64,000 nucleotides of DNA from Pocillopora verrucosa (lineage: Eukaryota > Cnidaria > Anthozoa > Scleractinia > Pocilloporidae): NCBI RefSeq assembly GCF_036669915.1, contig NC_089319.1:13462971-13526970 (forward strand), read 5' to 3'. The notes beneath the pieces are model-generated. The model did no database searches and was not told the DNA's origin. It saw only the letters and a program-made list of their open reading frames with translations. Below are positions 23,201 to 36,300 of the stretch, one piece after another (the stretch's first letter is position 1; every line of letters begins with the position of its first letter). Both the position numbers and the translations under genes were made by a program.

Positions 23201-25135
23201 TGGCAGGATTGTTGTGGGCTGGTGCGCTGTCATAAATGAAATCACATATTCATTTGGGTCGACATTTAGCCTTGCCTGTGACAGAAAATCATTAAATGTC
23301 CATTCATTCCACCGAGAAGTGCCGAGTGAAAAACTAGTCCATTGGTGGGTGAAATTGCCAGTGCTACAGTAACACTTCTCCCTCGCTGACCACATACTTG
23401 TCGACGTGCCCTCTCTATCATCCTTGCTCGTCCGTGTCTTCTTGCCGTCCAAATATTGTACCCACGCTCGTCTACAAATATTCTATGATTCACTACAGCA
23501 TGGTGCATGAACCTGTTGGCATAGTCGACTCTTTTTTGCAGGACATCAGGGCGGTTTCGTTCAACTGGGAGTGGCCTTGCCAGTTTTACACGATACAACA
23601 TACTTTTAAGTGTTCTTGCTACTGTATGGTCATGGATGTTGGTTTTCTTGGAAGACGCTGTCTCAATTCTTGATTTATCTGTGCTAGTGTTAACAGGCAA
23701 TTTTCGTTTAAAATGTCATTCAGGCAATTCCTCATTTCATCATCTATTCGAACATTTTGTCAGTTCGCGTTGATGATTGACCATTTGAATAAACGATTGC
23801 ATGAAGGTGCAATTGATTGTGCGTCTCTATGCAAATTGTATTATTGTATGTTTCTAATACGCAATTGATCGTCATGCTATGCAATTGATTTTCTATTAGT
23901 GTTAATGATCAACCATTGCGCGAGATTGAAAGTATATTTGTTATGTTTGATTGTCCAAAGGTGCAATTGTTCATCCGTTGTTATTAAATGTTAACACACA
24001 TGCAAATAGCGTTATTGAAAGTTTGTTCGCGTTAATGAAGTTCATGGAAGTGCAAATGAATGTATATTTGCCGTACAGTTTCAACTGTTGACGTAAATGA
24101 ATGTACATTTGGCGTAAATAAATAGCAAAAGGTGCTCTATTCTAGAAATTGTCTCCTTGTAACAATAACTTCACGAAAAAATGCACAATCAAAGATGAGA
24201 TAATCAGGATCTATTTTCCTTTAGCATAACATATGGCGTAACTTCAATGAGTTGGTCGGCCCTTTCAACGCTCCCAATGAGGCAATCCAATTATTAAAGG
24301 GAATTGCGGTCTCTTTCGGAGCAAGTGCTGTTAATTACTTTGATTCTTAATTTTTTCTTATCATCAAATAAACGCTACACTTTAAACACAGCAAACGTTT
24401 CGGAAACTTCACAATAATTCTGTCATACCGTGCGTTTGGTAACATGCACCTGAGAGAAGCGGGAAAAGTAAAGTGCAAGAAAAGCAGTAAACGATATGCA
24501 AATATTTAATACTTCTGTACTAATTTAGTGGATGGCATACAACATGCAATTTTTAGCGTTAACACCTATGCTACGTAAACTTTACCTTCATAACAGTTCT
24601 GCGACTCTTACTCGACACTAAGTACCAATTATAGAGAAGGCCAAAATATTTTTAATGGCCAAACCAGCGCTAAACTCAGCTAAACTCGTGTTTAATTCTT
24701 CAATTATCATGGAATTAGAGGAACGTCGCAGATAGTACTGGCGTTTTCGATTATTACGGAAAAAGGAGGAAAGGGGAGTGACTCAGAATTATCTTTTCCG
24801 AAGGAAATATTTGTCCCATTTTAGTTATCATCGAAACAACCCGGTCTTCCAAGGAAAGAGAAACCGTCCTTCATTATCTTTGACAGAAGAATTTACTGGA
24901 TTATTCCACTGATTAGTTGAGCTTCTAATAAAGCCTCAGTCTTGATATATTTATTCGTTAATTTTTTGTCTCTCTTGTTACTTACCTTCTATGGCTTGCA
25001 GATGAATGCACACACCAATCGCTTGTTGTGTGCCTTTAGACATTTTTCCGTTGTAGGCTTGATCTTCTCGTTTCCCCAACTTTAAGGAAACCATTAAGAG
25101 AGGAGAAGCACGAATAAAAGGCGTAAACCTCATCC
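20225..25135 (-). CDS. Unidentified minus-strand gene, two supported exons
   Basis: Two exon-like segments with good splice borders. 25135-24986: acceptor TTCTTCCAG, 49 codons with FTPFIRASPLLMVSLKLGKR and GTQQAIGVCIHLQAIE, donor GTAAGTA, phase 1 out. 20326-20225: acceptor CCTTGACAG, 34 codons with VLSVFEQLGLKSFLTIRLEV and ILARQSARNNLIVE, donor GTGAGTG, phase 0 both sides. Between them, 21813-21778 (acceptor TTGTAAG, donor GTACGT) has the right incoming phase and codes GDPPGSVFEGNE; a run-on frame to 21571 is also open. At least one exon joining these to the last is not found. I do not recognise the protein. Whether both segments belong to one gene is inference. The large intron holds the DDE transposon. 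Confidence 0.4.
22649..24136 (-). mobile_element. DDE transposon with long terminal inverted repeats (Tc1/IS630-like), decayed
   Basis: Left arm 22649-23047 and right arm 23760 to about 24136 are inverted copies with scattered mismatches; they start CACCTTTTG inward and run to the motif ...GAACTGA. The left arm carries an extra short duplication (AATGAACAATTGCACCTTT, about 22820-22858), which explains its greater length. A minus-strand transposase remnant fills the centre. Exact ends and the target duplication are not clear; TA lies near both borders. It sits in the long intron of an unidentified minus-strand gene. Confidence 0.8.
23030..23760 (-). pseudogene. Broken transposase (DDE_3/IS630-Tc1-like superfamily)
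   Basis: Two minus-strand frames must be joined, with shifts near 23645 and 23268. Seen in order: a helix-turn-helix-like start (NENCLLTLAQINQELRQ), HTVARTLKSMLYRVKLARPL, ERNRPDVLQKRV, then the catalytic-core motif IFVDERGYNIWTAR with its first aspartate, VCGQRGRSVTVALAISPTNG, and after the shift TFNDFLSQARLNVDP. The region where the second aspartate (usually in a D-A-P-A-H type motif) should lie is degraded. The frameshifts and the damaged core make it inactive. Known: such DDE_3 enzymes move by cut and paste. Family placement is by motif memory only. Confidence 0.75.
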
Positions 25136-26694
25136 CTGGAAGAAAATAAAATTAAAACATCGAAGCTCATAATGTTCTCTGTTAATGAGTACCTATTTCG
25201 CACGAGTTTGTTAAATTTTGATAATTTGTGTTGACTGATTTATGTGATTTCCTAATGAGTGACGCAACCTGCCCAAATTCCCACGATAATGGAACATATT
25301 ACAGTGAATTAAATCGCGAAACTAATTTTGAATATTTTAGGTAGAACACACTAAAAGAAAATGTGAAAACTCTTGTTGTGAAGGCTGCTTCCTTTGACTA
25401 ATAATCTTGAGAGCCGGCGCTTGAAATAGAAATGCAATAAAAAATCAAAAGCTGGATTCAGTGGAGAAAAATCCAGATACTAACTAGGTGTGTGTCTTCT
25501 TCGAAAAAAAAACTACGCTTATTAAAAACTACAAAATGAAATGTCCTCAGCCGGTCCATGAAGGAAAGTGATTCACTGCTCAATATTTTGGATGACTACC
25601 AGCTCATGGTCGTTACTTTCCTTTTTCCTCTAAGTTCAAGGAATGTGTCAAGCTTCTTTCAGAGTGGTTACAATGTTCAAAAGTATAGTTTCAAAATTAG
25701 TCGTTATCTCTCTCGAATCATGCTTCATTATTTTGTTATTGATAACAGATACATCTGAAAAGCCCTCGAAATTTTGTTGGAAAAATATGTCACGTGACAC
25801 ATGTGTGAGTTGAAGTAGTTTCAATATGAGCAAAAAAGTTCAATGGTGTATTTCACCAAACCCTAGCATTCATTACCGATCAGTTTAAGAAATTTTTATT
25901 GCTTAAATTTGGTTCAGCTATGGCGCATTGAACATCCTTGTTTATGACACTTGTAGATGCACTGACCCAGCAGAAATTTTACTGGCCCCTAGAATAGTCA
26001 CGCGTGTGAGATATTTTACAGAGAAGAGACCATACAAAGAGCTTTTTATTGGCACTCGTATTTTATAACTAATACCTTTTCTAAGTTAACCATTTAACAT
26101 GGCGTGTTTTCGTTTTCAGTGGTGTGGTTTCTGGGAGGGGCCTTATGATACTGAACGAGATTTTCAATGATTTATTCATGTTTGTGTCGGATGTTTTTAT
26201 CCTGTTTTTATTTCGCTTTTTTTATTCATCACTTATATCATTTAAAGTGAGGTTAAGAGAACCGTTTTGTAACAGTAGGAAGGGTCCTCGATAGTTTTTG
26301 TGACGAGAGGAACTCTCATTTACCTTGTGGTTTTGTTATTTACTCACATGTTCTGACATCCATCAAGAATGGTCATAACACCGAAAAACTCAAGAAATAT
26401 TTATCATGTTCGTGGTTTTCAGAGTTTGTCAATAGTTTGATTTAATTCCCTGTTCAAAATTTCACACTTGTCCAATCTTCCTGATTTTTCGTAAGGCGTT
26501 ATTTCCATGGTTGTCACGTGAATGAGATGTGTTATTTGATTGGTTGTTGCCTGACATGACGACCCTCACGCCTACTTCCGTTGTTTATGAACTTCTGCAT
26601 TGATTAATAGTTATCTAAATTCTCGAGATTTACCGATTTCCTCCGGTTGTACTGCTTGTGGGTTTTGTCTGTTCTCATTCTATCGCACGTGAAA
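25136..26694. other. Intergenic, divergent between unidentified gene and first tetraspanin
   Basis: No supported exon. It should contain the tetraspanin promoter and, if the minus-strand exon at 25135 is not the first, an upstream exon of that gene. Confidence 0.4.
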
Positions 26695-29600
26695 ATGATG
26701 AAGGCAAGAAATGAGGGATTTTGTAACATCGTCTGCATGAAGACGTTGTTCTTCGTGTTCAGTTTCCTTTTTTGGGTAAGTAATTCTGATCAGCCAACCA
26801 GCAGCCCAACTTCTCGAGTACAACCAGCTTAACGTAATTGTATTTTGGTTTTTCTTGTAGATGTCTCGCTAATGTGGTATTTTTAAATACGAGTAATCAT
26901 TCATGTACAACATAGTTAATTCCCCTTATCTTTCTGCCTGAGTCAGTCCTCTAGACAACGTATATGATCACAAAATAAGCTTACGTTTTATTCTCAAGAT
27001 GATGTGTGTATTGATCAACTGGACAACAGCTGCCTTTTATTTTCCTTTCCGTGACTTAATGAGTTTTATTTCATCATATGTTGTGGTTGTTCAACCGTGT
27101 CTTTCTTCGGTTTGTAGAGTAAATGATATGACTAGAACCCTTTTTTCTCAAAGATTTCAAATAAAAGAATGTTCTAACCATTGAACGATATCGATAAATA
27201 TAGCTTATTGCGGATGTATCCTGAATAAACCAGTAGCATCCAGAAATTTTCATAAGCTTAAGTCTCATATTTTGAATTTTAGCCATATTTTTAGAAAGTG
27301 TCATTCTCTTTAGAATACTGACTGCTCTCAGTAACAGTAACACTTCAACCTGTCTGATCAAAGTGATGAGTTTTCCTTCACTCTGTTCGGCGGAATTCAA
27401 TTTTTATCTAGAGGGGCATCTTTGTCTATTCTTTGACTGGAATTGGAAACATTTTTTTTTATTGACTTATCTTAATTGTGGCCAGTAAATTATAGCAAAT
27501 TTACAGAAAGAAATCGAAATTAGTGTTTGTGTTCTTCAATAATATTACTGACTAATTTTGAACCCATTTACAAACTACTTCCCCCCCTTCCTTGTAGTGC
27601 CTTTTCAGTAATACTTGAAATACGATACAACACACAAATAAAAAAAAAAACACTATTATTGTGGGAATGTTTTGGCAAATGGTATACTTACAAAATTGCG
27701 GCCAAATTCTGATAGTAATCATTGCTTAAGGTTACTAGAAATTGTATGAAATTGGAAAAAAAAGGCTTTTGAATGATTCTCTGATTTCGCTTATTTCAAT
27801 TTGATCAGTAATGGTAGTTGAACTGTCCAATTACATAGACATGATGCGTCCACTGTCCAATTAACCCTTTAACTCTCATAAGTGACCAAGAAAGAATTTC
27901 TCCTTACAATATCAAAACAATATCAAGCAGACAAGTTATGAGAATAAAGAAAAATATCAGTTAGGGGATTATAAGATAATCCAATACTAAATCCTCCAAA
28001 CTATCATCACAAGAACTGTATAGGAGATAGTAAGGAGAATTACTAATGAGATCTTGGGAGTTAAAGGGTTAAAGCATGATGCATACACTGTCTGATAAGT
28101 ATTCATATTGGGCTGATGATTACCAATCATGATTGGGAATTTTGTTTTAGTTTGATTACACACTGTCACAGTAACTCACCATTAGAATCTATTAGTTGTT
28201 CAACCCAGAAGGGGGACAAGAAACACACAAGGACTCCTTTGACTCCTTTTGGGTACTTATCAAAGAGGATGTGATAGTAATGGTGTGTTTTGATGAACTT
28301 TACTTTCCTGTAACAGATTAATTTTAATTCATAATTCTTTAATTGTTATCAGCTTGCAGGACTTGGTATTATGGGAGTTGGAATATGGATCATGGTGTAC
28401 AAAAGTGACTATCAGAGCTTGCTGGATAGTGATATATATGTCATTATTCCTGGTCTTATGATTGCAGCTGGAGTTGTGGTTGTTATTGTAGGGATCATAG
28501 GGTGTTTGGGAGCAGCCAAAGAAAATCGCTTTTTCTTAATTTCAGTGAGTTTCTTGGTGGATTCTATTGTTTCATGATGATAAAGTTATGATGTTGTGTG
28601 CCAAAGTTATAATTTTTTGCAATTAAGAGGTGAACTAGTCACAGTAAAGTTTTAAATAGAGATGAAAATATTTTCCAATATGTTGATAATCATGCAATTG
28701 GTAGAGGATTTACTAGTGTTATATTTAGTAACAAAGCAAGTGTGTTCCTATGCTTTTATACTTGGAACCTTTTGGCAGTTAAAGGAATCATTTCTTTTGA
28801 TGTAGTTTAAGATGCTCCCTATGCAGTTCAGTACTTCAGAACCAAAAGTTTTGTTGGTTTTACAGACTACCCAAGTTTTTGAATGTTAAATATAACTAAC
28901 TTGCCTATGTCTTCTCATTTTTGACAGTTTTTAGTGATGGTGATCTTGATTTTCATCCTGGAATTAGCTATTGGAGTTCTGGCATTTGTTTACTCTTCCA
29001 AGGTAATTAAACTTTTTTAAAAAACTAGCAAATTGTATTAAGACTCAGTAGTTTTTGTTTGAGCATCAGTCAGAGTGTTTGGAGTTTAAAGAAAGTTGCC
29101 TTTTTCTCATTTATTCAGAATAAAAGATACATATTTTGTGTAGTTAAAGATATCTTAACCCTTTAACTCCTAGACATGATCAACATGAAGCTTCTCCCTT
29201 TAGTATCCTTACATTATCCAGCAAACAGCTAATGAGAATATTCAAACTTATCAGGCAGACATTGTTGTCTTGATCCAACACCAAATTCTCATAACTAATT
29301 TACATGGATATGCGTAGCAGTTAGAGGGGAGAATTACCAATCAGATCTTAGAAGTTAAAGGGTTAAGGTATGAATTAACAGCATCTTAATTTACTTTAAA
29401 ATTCCTCTCCAATTTGCACTCCATGATGCCTACCATATAGACTTTTCTGGATGTTTTTGATTTTGGAAACAATTAATGCACATGCTTGGTAAAATTATAA
29501 CTACCAAGATTTTAGAGGATGGGGTAAGCTTAAATTTTTGCAGTGCTTAACTTGTATTTATCAATAGTTATAGAAAAGCATCACAAATACAATGGAACTT

Positions 29601-31492
29601 CTGCAAATCACAGTACAGTAAGTTGGGCACTTAAATCACTGAAATGAACTTTTAAGCGCATAAATTTTCTTATAGTTTCAATGAACTTTATAAAATTTGT
29701 TTTATAAATCATTATCATTTGTAGCTGTTGAAGTAGCCATCTTTTGACAACAGCCAATTTTTCATTCATTTTAAGAACTTGTTCCCTTTTTATTTATTGT
29801 CTGTTCTTTACAGCAAGCAGCTACTTTTTACTTTTGGGACAGACCATCCAAGGGAGGTGTCAGAATGCATCCATGTGTATATTTTAGTATTTTTTCATTC
29901 TGTTTATAGATAAAAGATGAGATACAAACATCAATAAAGGAGAAAATGAACCAGCAGTATGGTGTGAATGATGCTGTCACTAATTCAATTGATACGCTAC
30001 AACAAGAGGTTGGTGTTATTTTCTTTATAAAAATTAATGTCAAGTTCTTCATAAATATTTTTGTGCAGTCTTTTCATGTTCAGTTCATGAAAATGATTGT
30101 AGATGATGTATTTCAACACTTTTAATTACTCCTTGCTTACTTCAGAACCGATGTTGTGGTGACACTGGTGGAAAGAGTTGGAATGGTACATCATGGCAGC
30201 AAAGGGATGGAAATGAGAATGTTGTTCCCGACTCATGCTGTAAAACAGTTTCTGAGGGGTGTGGCAAAAGAATGCACCCATCAAATATCAATAATGAGGT
30301 ACAGTGTAAAGAGCACACTATTTATATATGTTTTGACATTATTGCATCTAGTACTAGGGATTCTTGAACAATGATATGAATTAAAAGGTGCCATTTGCAG
30401 AGAATGAATAATCTGAGTCCTCTGTGAGGATTTGATTGGCACTCATTCATCCCTCTTACCCTTAGCGAAGTAAGAAACTGGTCACGTACTCATCTCTATA
30501 GAGAAAAGATCTCTGGCTGAAGGAAAAAAAAAGTCTTTCAACAGTTAATAAAAAGTAACTCTGCACTACATTGTTCAGTCAACACAATTTGCCATTCGTT
30601 CAGGAGACATGAGTGGATTTTTGGCTTAATGTGTTAGATTTACTCTAACTGTTTTATGCTTTATAAATGTCAATTTGTGTTTAAATAGGGAACTGTCAGT
30701 CCCTTTAGTGTTTGGTTGTGTTAATATGTTGTTAAAGTGGATTTCCAGAAGTCAAAAGTCTTTGTTTTAGGGCTGTTTGACACAAGTAGAAGAATTCTTT
30801 CAAGAACATTTCTTCATTCTTGCAATTGTTGGAATAGGAGTGGCTTGTCTACAGGTTAGTTTATTGGGTACAACTGCTATTAGTTTTCAAATCAAACAAA
30901 TCTTTTATCATCTTGTCATTATATGGCTGCTGTGCATGCAGCTGACATGCCAACCAGACGTGTACCGGGGTCATCATTACATCAAGGATTGTTGTATTAT
31001 TCTGTCAAGTTTTTACAGTGTCATCAATGTACTGTCATTTTACCTGTGAATATTGCTTTAAAGGATCGTGTAGATTAGATCTAGAATTGGCTGACACTGC
31101 AATGCAATTCATCCATTTACAAACTGTACCTGCATAGAATAGAAAAATATAACAAAATATTTCTGCATAAAACAAGCATAGGGTTCACTTTAAGATTTGA
31201 TGTGAATCACAGTATATTTTTCTTTTAAAAAAAACTGATTTGCAAAATTGTTTTCTTTAATTTCTTACATTTCAAAATATGAAATATTCAAAGTAATTTC
31301 TTAATTTCAAAATATTTCAGCATAAAACAAGTATAGGGTTCACTCTAAGATTTGATGTGAATCACAGTATATTTTTCTTTGAAAAAACTGATTTACAAAA
31401 TGGTTTTTTTTAATTTCCTTTTTTTTTTTCATTCTCAGCTTATAGGAATTATCGTGACTGTGTGTATTCTTCGATTCGTGGAGGAGTATTGA
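26695..31492 (+). CDS. CD151-like: Tetraspanin, CD151/TSPAN11-like (first copy), 7 exons, complete
   Basis: Exons: 26695-26775, 28353-28544, 28928-29002, 29910-30008, 30146-30298, 30771-30854, 31439-31492 (TGA), all phase 0, giving 245 residues. Seen: four hydrophobic spans (about 16-38, 52-75, 92-113, 211-236); a short first loop; a large second loop holding NRCCG (Cys152, 153), VVPDSCCKT (Cys180, 181), Cys188 and Cys202, i.e. the six-cysteine type; an N-glycosylation site NGT; a juxtamembrane cysteine in the N-terminal tail; C-terminus RFVEEY. The VVPDSCCKT...CGKR...HPSN...GC pattern and FLFWLAGLGIMGVGIW resemble vertebrate CD151 and TSPAN11. Known: these organise integrins and other partners in membrane microdomains. 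Inferred: a plasma-membrane scaffold in adhesion. Introns hold two 212 bp inverted-repeat elements and a 155 bp tandem duplication. AATAAA lies at 32205-32210. Confidence 0.95.
27861..28072. mobile_element. Small inverted-repeat element (MITE), TTAACCCTTTAACTC family, copy 1
   Basis: 212 bp bounded by TTAACCCTTTAACTC and its inverse GAGTTAAAGGGTTAA, with no coding content. Internal stretches (TCTCCTT...AGGAGAATTAC...GAGATCTT) recur in the copy at 29155. It lies in intron 1 of the first tetraspanin. Confidence 0.8.
29155..29366. mobile_element. Small inverted-repeat element (MITE), same family, copy 2
   Basis: Also 212 bp, from TTAACCCTTTAACTCC to GAAGTTAAAGGGTTAA, with shared interior motifs (GAGAATTACCAATCAGATCT against GAGAATTACTAATGAGATCT in copy 1). 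It lies in intron 3 of the same tetraspanin. Confidence 0.8.
31154..31425 (+). repeat. Tandem duplication, period about 155 bp
   Basis: GCATAAAACAAGCATAGGGT at 31165 recurs at 31320 with one change, followed in both by TTTGATGTGAATCACAGTAT. The second unit runs to just before the last exon of the first tetraspanin. Confidence 0.85.
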
Positions 31493-32204
31493 ATTCACGT
31501 TTGAAGTCCTCACAAAGCAGATATGCAACCACTGTAGTGACATTAGTTGGTGGAAAACGTTTGCAAAATTGTCATTTTAAACCATGTAGGGTGTGCTTCT
31601 CCATACGATGTATTTAAAAGTGTACACGAACACAAGTACCTAGAATTTTCGATGTTCGTTCGCTTTTTGAGTTGTGCATCTTGCAAATACTGATGTGTTT
31701 ATAGCACTTAACGGGCCGTGTTTTGTTCCGGGCACTTTCTGTTGACCTCAGCAAATGCTCATCATACACAGCAACTTTGACATCACGGCAGGAACAGCGA
31801 AGTTCACCCACTCGCGTGTTTACAGATGTATGGCATATTAAGTATAGCTGGTAGTTTGAAACATGGTTGTATCTTGTAGAGAGTTTTTAAGGTGCCTTTT
31901 GAGGGTAGCAGTCAGGAGAGGTGTATGTGGATGATTCACAATGCAATTTTATGGCTAACAATGCAATTTTATGGCTAAAAAGAAAGTTGGTTTCCTTCTT
32001 TAGATTTCGGCCTAGGTTAAATTTAGTGTAAAGTTTAAATGAGTTTGTAAAATGGTGCATAGAAATGTTGCAATGAATATTTTGTGTAAATTGTTTTGTT
32101 TGTTATTTTTTAATTGGATCTATAAATTTGTTTTTCTTTGATGCTTTCTTGTATAAAAAAGTTGATAATGCTTATACACTCTGAGTCAGACCCCGTGATC
32201 AACG

Positions 32205-32210
32205 AATAAA
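32205..32210 (+). promoter_or_regulatory. Candidate polyadenylation signal of the first tetraspanin
   Basis: AATAAA about 710 bp after the tetraspanin stop codon, followed by a T-rich stretch. The position suits a 3' UTR end; it is not proven without transcripts. Confidence 0.35.
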
Positions 32211-32809
32211 TTTCTATTTTTCCCCAGTTGTTTGCTCGTAAATCATCGTAGCAGTGCCGTGCTTCATCAGTGACTTACTAAATTATCGCACCTCTAAACG
32301 ATTTTATATGATATCTTAACGATTTTACTGACCCAATACATGTAAATGTAAATGTAAACGGGCACTAAGATCGTCTTCTCTACACCTTTTGGCGACTCCG
32401 AGACTAAAGACTTGTGGAGAGAGAAGACTATGAAACTCCATCCCACTCAAACTAAGATAAAGTTCTTTAATTGACAGTTTTAATATAATTTTTTTTTCAG
32501 GTGATAAATATGTTTAATAACCTCAGAATTTTTAACTTAGTTTATTCATATATACATATTTTTTTCCCTTTTCCCCCTTTCTTTTAGCTTTTTAACAATC
32601 TTTTGAAATCTTTTGAAATCTTTTCAAATTTCAAACTGTGAGAAGCTAGGCTCTCGTTCTTAAACCAACATCGTGTAATATATAAGGTGACCTGTGTGAT
32701 GCAGGATGTATGGGCTGTACGCATGGAGATCTGTGGGGGTACGTAGACGATCATGAGAGAGAGTTTTCCAATTCTGACCACACGCACACACGAGATTCAA
32801 TTTGAAAAG

Positions 32810-32815
32810 TTTATT
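32810..32815 (-). promoter_or_regulatory. Candidate polyadenylation signal of the glycosyltransferase
   Basis: TTTATT on the plus strand, AATAAA on the minus strand, about 510 bp beyond the stop codon of the B4GALNT-like gene. Motif only. Confidence 0.25.
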
Positions 32816-33326
32816 TAGGATGAGTCAGTCAGTCTTCTAGCATACGCATCCTGATATAATCTTAATAAAGCAATGGCAAGAGACCACCTGAAACTGGGGG
32901 TTCTACAAAAAGAACCTGTGCTACGCCAGATACGAAAAACCACTAACAAAAACCACTCTTTAGATATGGCCGAAAAATGTGTGAAAACCTATTCCTCATC
33001 TAATGCTGCAGCACAGTACCCTGAAGAAAGAATATAAGCTAACCTGATTGCACTACTAACCACAAAGAAAAATCAATGATTGTAATGATATTTTACGGGG
33101 ATTGGAATACCAAAATTACAACCAATACAAAAAAGAAAGTGGTGAAACTTAAGACTGACCGACCTAGAATGAATTAATTTTCTTGCGAAACACTTAAAAT
33201 AATTCAAAACTCTCATGATGCCACGCGAACCTCTTGAATGTGCCATCAGAGAGCCTCCCACGACTCCCGCTGAATACTGTTTTCCTTGCTACTTATGCTG
33301 AGTAGTGTGCGTCAGTAGTTACCAAG

Positions 33327-36300
33327 CTAGTTCCACTGTCTCTGCTTGGCATGATAATGATGATAAAGTCCTGGATGCCTTTTCCGTTCCACTTCTACAG
33401 GTAACATCATAACGCGGTTAAGTAGGTCCCAGTCCTCTCCACCCCAGCGGTATTTGTAGTCCCTTGTATTCATTCCTAAGGGTGATGATGTGTGATCGAT
33501 GAATAAAACCAATTGAGAAGTTAGCGGGAACATTAACAGCGCAAAAAGTGAATTTGAATCTTAACCAGACCTTGAGAGAAGGGGGTGCAATTACCAAAGA
33601 AGACAAAGAAATCTATTGACCAAACAGTTTCATGTATCTGCCTTCAACATGCAACAAACTGTAAATCCTGAAACTCACCCCCAAATTTGTCCCAGTCTGA
33701 CCTGTATATGGCCATAATTCCGTAGCCATTCATCTGCCAAAAGCCTCTGTGTTCTATAGAAGAACTATCGCAATCTAGTCGACCAACAATAGGAAAGTAA
33801 GTCATCCGGCCTGCGATGGTGTTCTAAAAGGAATAAAAAGGCATGATTTGGAATCCTACCCGACCTACTTCACAAGCTCAGAAATCTCCTTAAGGGCTCG
33901 GCAAAGGACGTTCGCATTACATGGAACTAAGCTCGTGGTCAGCAAATCTTTCCATAAAGAACGAAACCAGGGATTAGATGTTGCAAACTGTTCTGTTTTG
34001 ATAAGAGCAATGCTTTGAACACATGCCCGAGATCAAATTTACCAAATGGGCAATGCACAAGAAGGTACATGTTCTCAACAAGTCGAACAATACATATCAT
34101 TCCGCCAAGTGGTGCGCGTGGGAGCTTTGCAGACCTTCTTGTGCTTCGCCGCCTAGCCATGAATGCATTTTATTTTTGCAGCAAGCTAGCTTTGCTGAAC
34201 ATTACTCACTCTAACCACCAAACTAGTTGAGGAGCATACTGGGCAAAAACGTTTTTTATTTCTCAGGATCGTAAAAGTTTTTCAATTTATCCATACGATT
34301 GTTGATTGGCTTTTTACTATTCCCTAAAAAAGCCATGTAATTCTTGTAATCTTAAGCTCACTCTATTATATGGGTCTGAAATGGGTGCTTACTCACATTG
34401 AATCCTTATAAATTCCCTTGGGCAATAAATGTTCGTGTCCCTGATTACTAATGAATGTTACAGAATCGGAATACTCAACTTTTTCGAAGGTATTCTACAA
34501 CATCAATGTGTGAAATCCTTACCATGCGCACGCTATCCATGATGTCTGCTGGAACATCAACATGAAGATCGATTAGGAAAATTATATCATGAGCATGAGG
34601 AACAAGCTGCACTGCCTTGTTTAATGCAAGTGTTTTGTAGAATTTACCAGTCAGTGAAATAATATTATGTCTGCTGCTGAGTAAAGATGTGTTGAATGCC
34701 TTAGCCATATCGATGTCTTTACTCTCAAAGTCAATCACCATTACGTGAAAATTCGTGTCATTGGTTAATAAACTGGCGTCAGTAAGTTGATTGATAAAAT
34801 GTTGCACCCAGTTTCCTTGATCTTTCACTGGTAGAATGAAGTAGACCTTGGCGCTATTATTCCAATTCATTCCATCAGGAAGGCACAAGTTGTCTTTTCC
34901 TTTTGGTTGGTAAACGTGCTCTGACAACCGAAAAGTTTGATTGGTGTTGTTCAAGCCAAGTTCCAGGTTGAGTAAGAAGCGATCACCGTTCTTGGGGTCA
35001 GGCTTCTGAATGACTTTGTGAATTTTTTTCAAAAAATAGTCTCTGAAGAAAAATATAAGATTAGAAACCTTGATCTACTCATCACCGTGTTAATTAGAAA
35101 ACGTTAGCGAAAAATAACTAGAATTTATCGTCGCCTAAAACGAAAATGTAGGTGCCTTAAGCCAGTTGATAATTAGAGCTGGTACGTTGCTGACGTTTCT
35201 TAAATTAACTCTTTTCTTCTAGCGGTAGGCCCTATGCAGACTTATCGGCGTCCTAAAACAATGTAGGTGCCGCTTCGTTGATAATTAGAGCTAGTACGAT
35301 GTAGATGTTTCTCAGAATAACTCTTTTCCTGTCATGAGAGATCATTCCGAAAGTAAAGACAATTTTTCTTTCCTGAAATGACCTATTTTGGGTTACACTG
35401 ATACCTTATTATCTCATCTCTGCGAAGAAATAATGAATTCAGATCGGCCGCACGATAGACAGACAGACAGTTTTAACATTGAATAATTAAATGAAAATTG
35501 ACACTTTTCAAAATTATTCAATGACGCTCCGTTAATTGGAACTGATTTTCCTCGTCAATCATTGTTTGGGGCGGAATCTGATTAAAGGATATTTTCTGAA
35601 GTCAGCTGTAAATAAATGAAAGATTGTTCGAAAGATTGGTTATAAATCTGCGAAATTATGTTTGTCTACTGAACGGCTGATGAAGGAATCAGAATAAATA
35701 GTACCTTGAGTGCAAGGAACCTATTGTCATAAACTTGTTGACGACCGATTCAACTCTGCTCTCATCAATCAGTGGATTAGGCTTGCTCCAGTATGATTGA
35801 AAAATACTCGCGATCATGTCAGTATCATCTTTTGGGTAAACATATGATTCATTTGCCATCCATTTCCACGCAGCCTCTTGTGGCTGGAGTTTTCTTCGCA
35901 CCAGAAAGCTCGGACTGTAAGGACATGTTGGAATATAACTAGTGTATAATTTTCTATCTAATAGTGGGAGACGATTGAAATGAAATAAATTGCCTTTCTC
36001 TTGAATCCAGTCTTGTATGCCTTGAATTGAGATAACCCCTTGTTTTCCTACGTGCGGGGGAATAGATTCATGATTCTTGCTTTCGGAATAATTGGACAAG
36101 AACCTTGAAGATATTATTTCAAACTTTGAAGAATTGAAGGACCAATATACAGCCACATGAGCTGCACCTGAACCTTGCTTACTCAAAGTCTCGATGTAAT
36201 ATCTCTTATTGGCTTGAAGGGTAATCTTTTTAGATATTTGTTCAGGATATTTCTGGTAGTCTCCTTCTTCAGTCCAAGCAGACTCACCAGGAGAGTAAAC

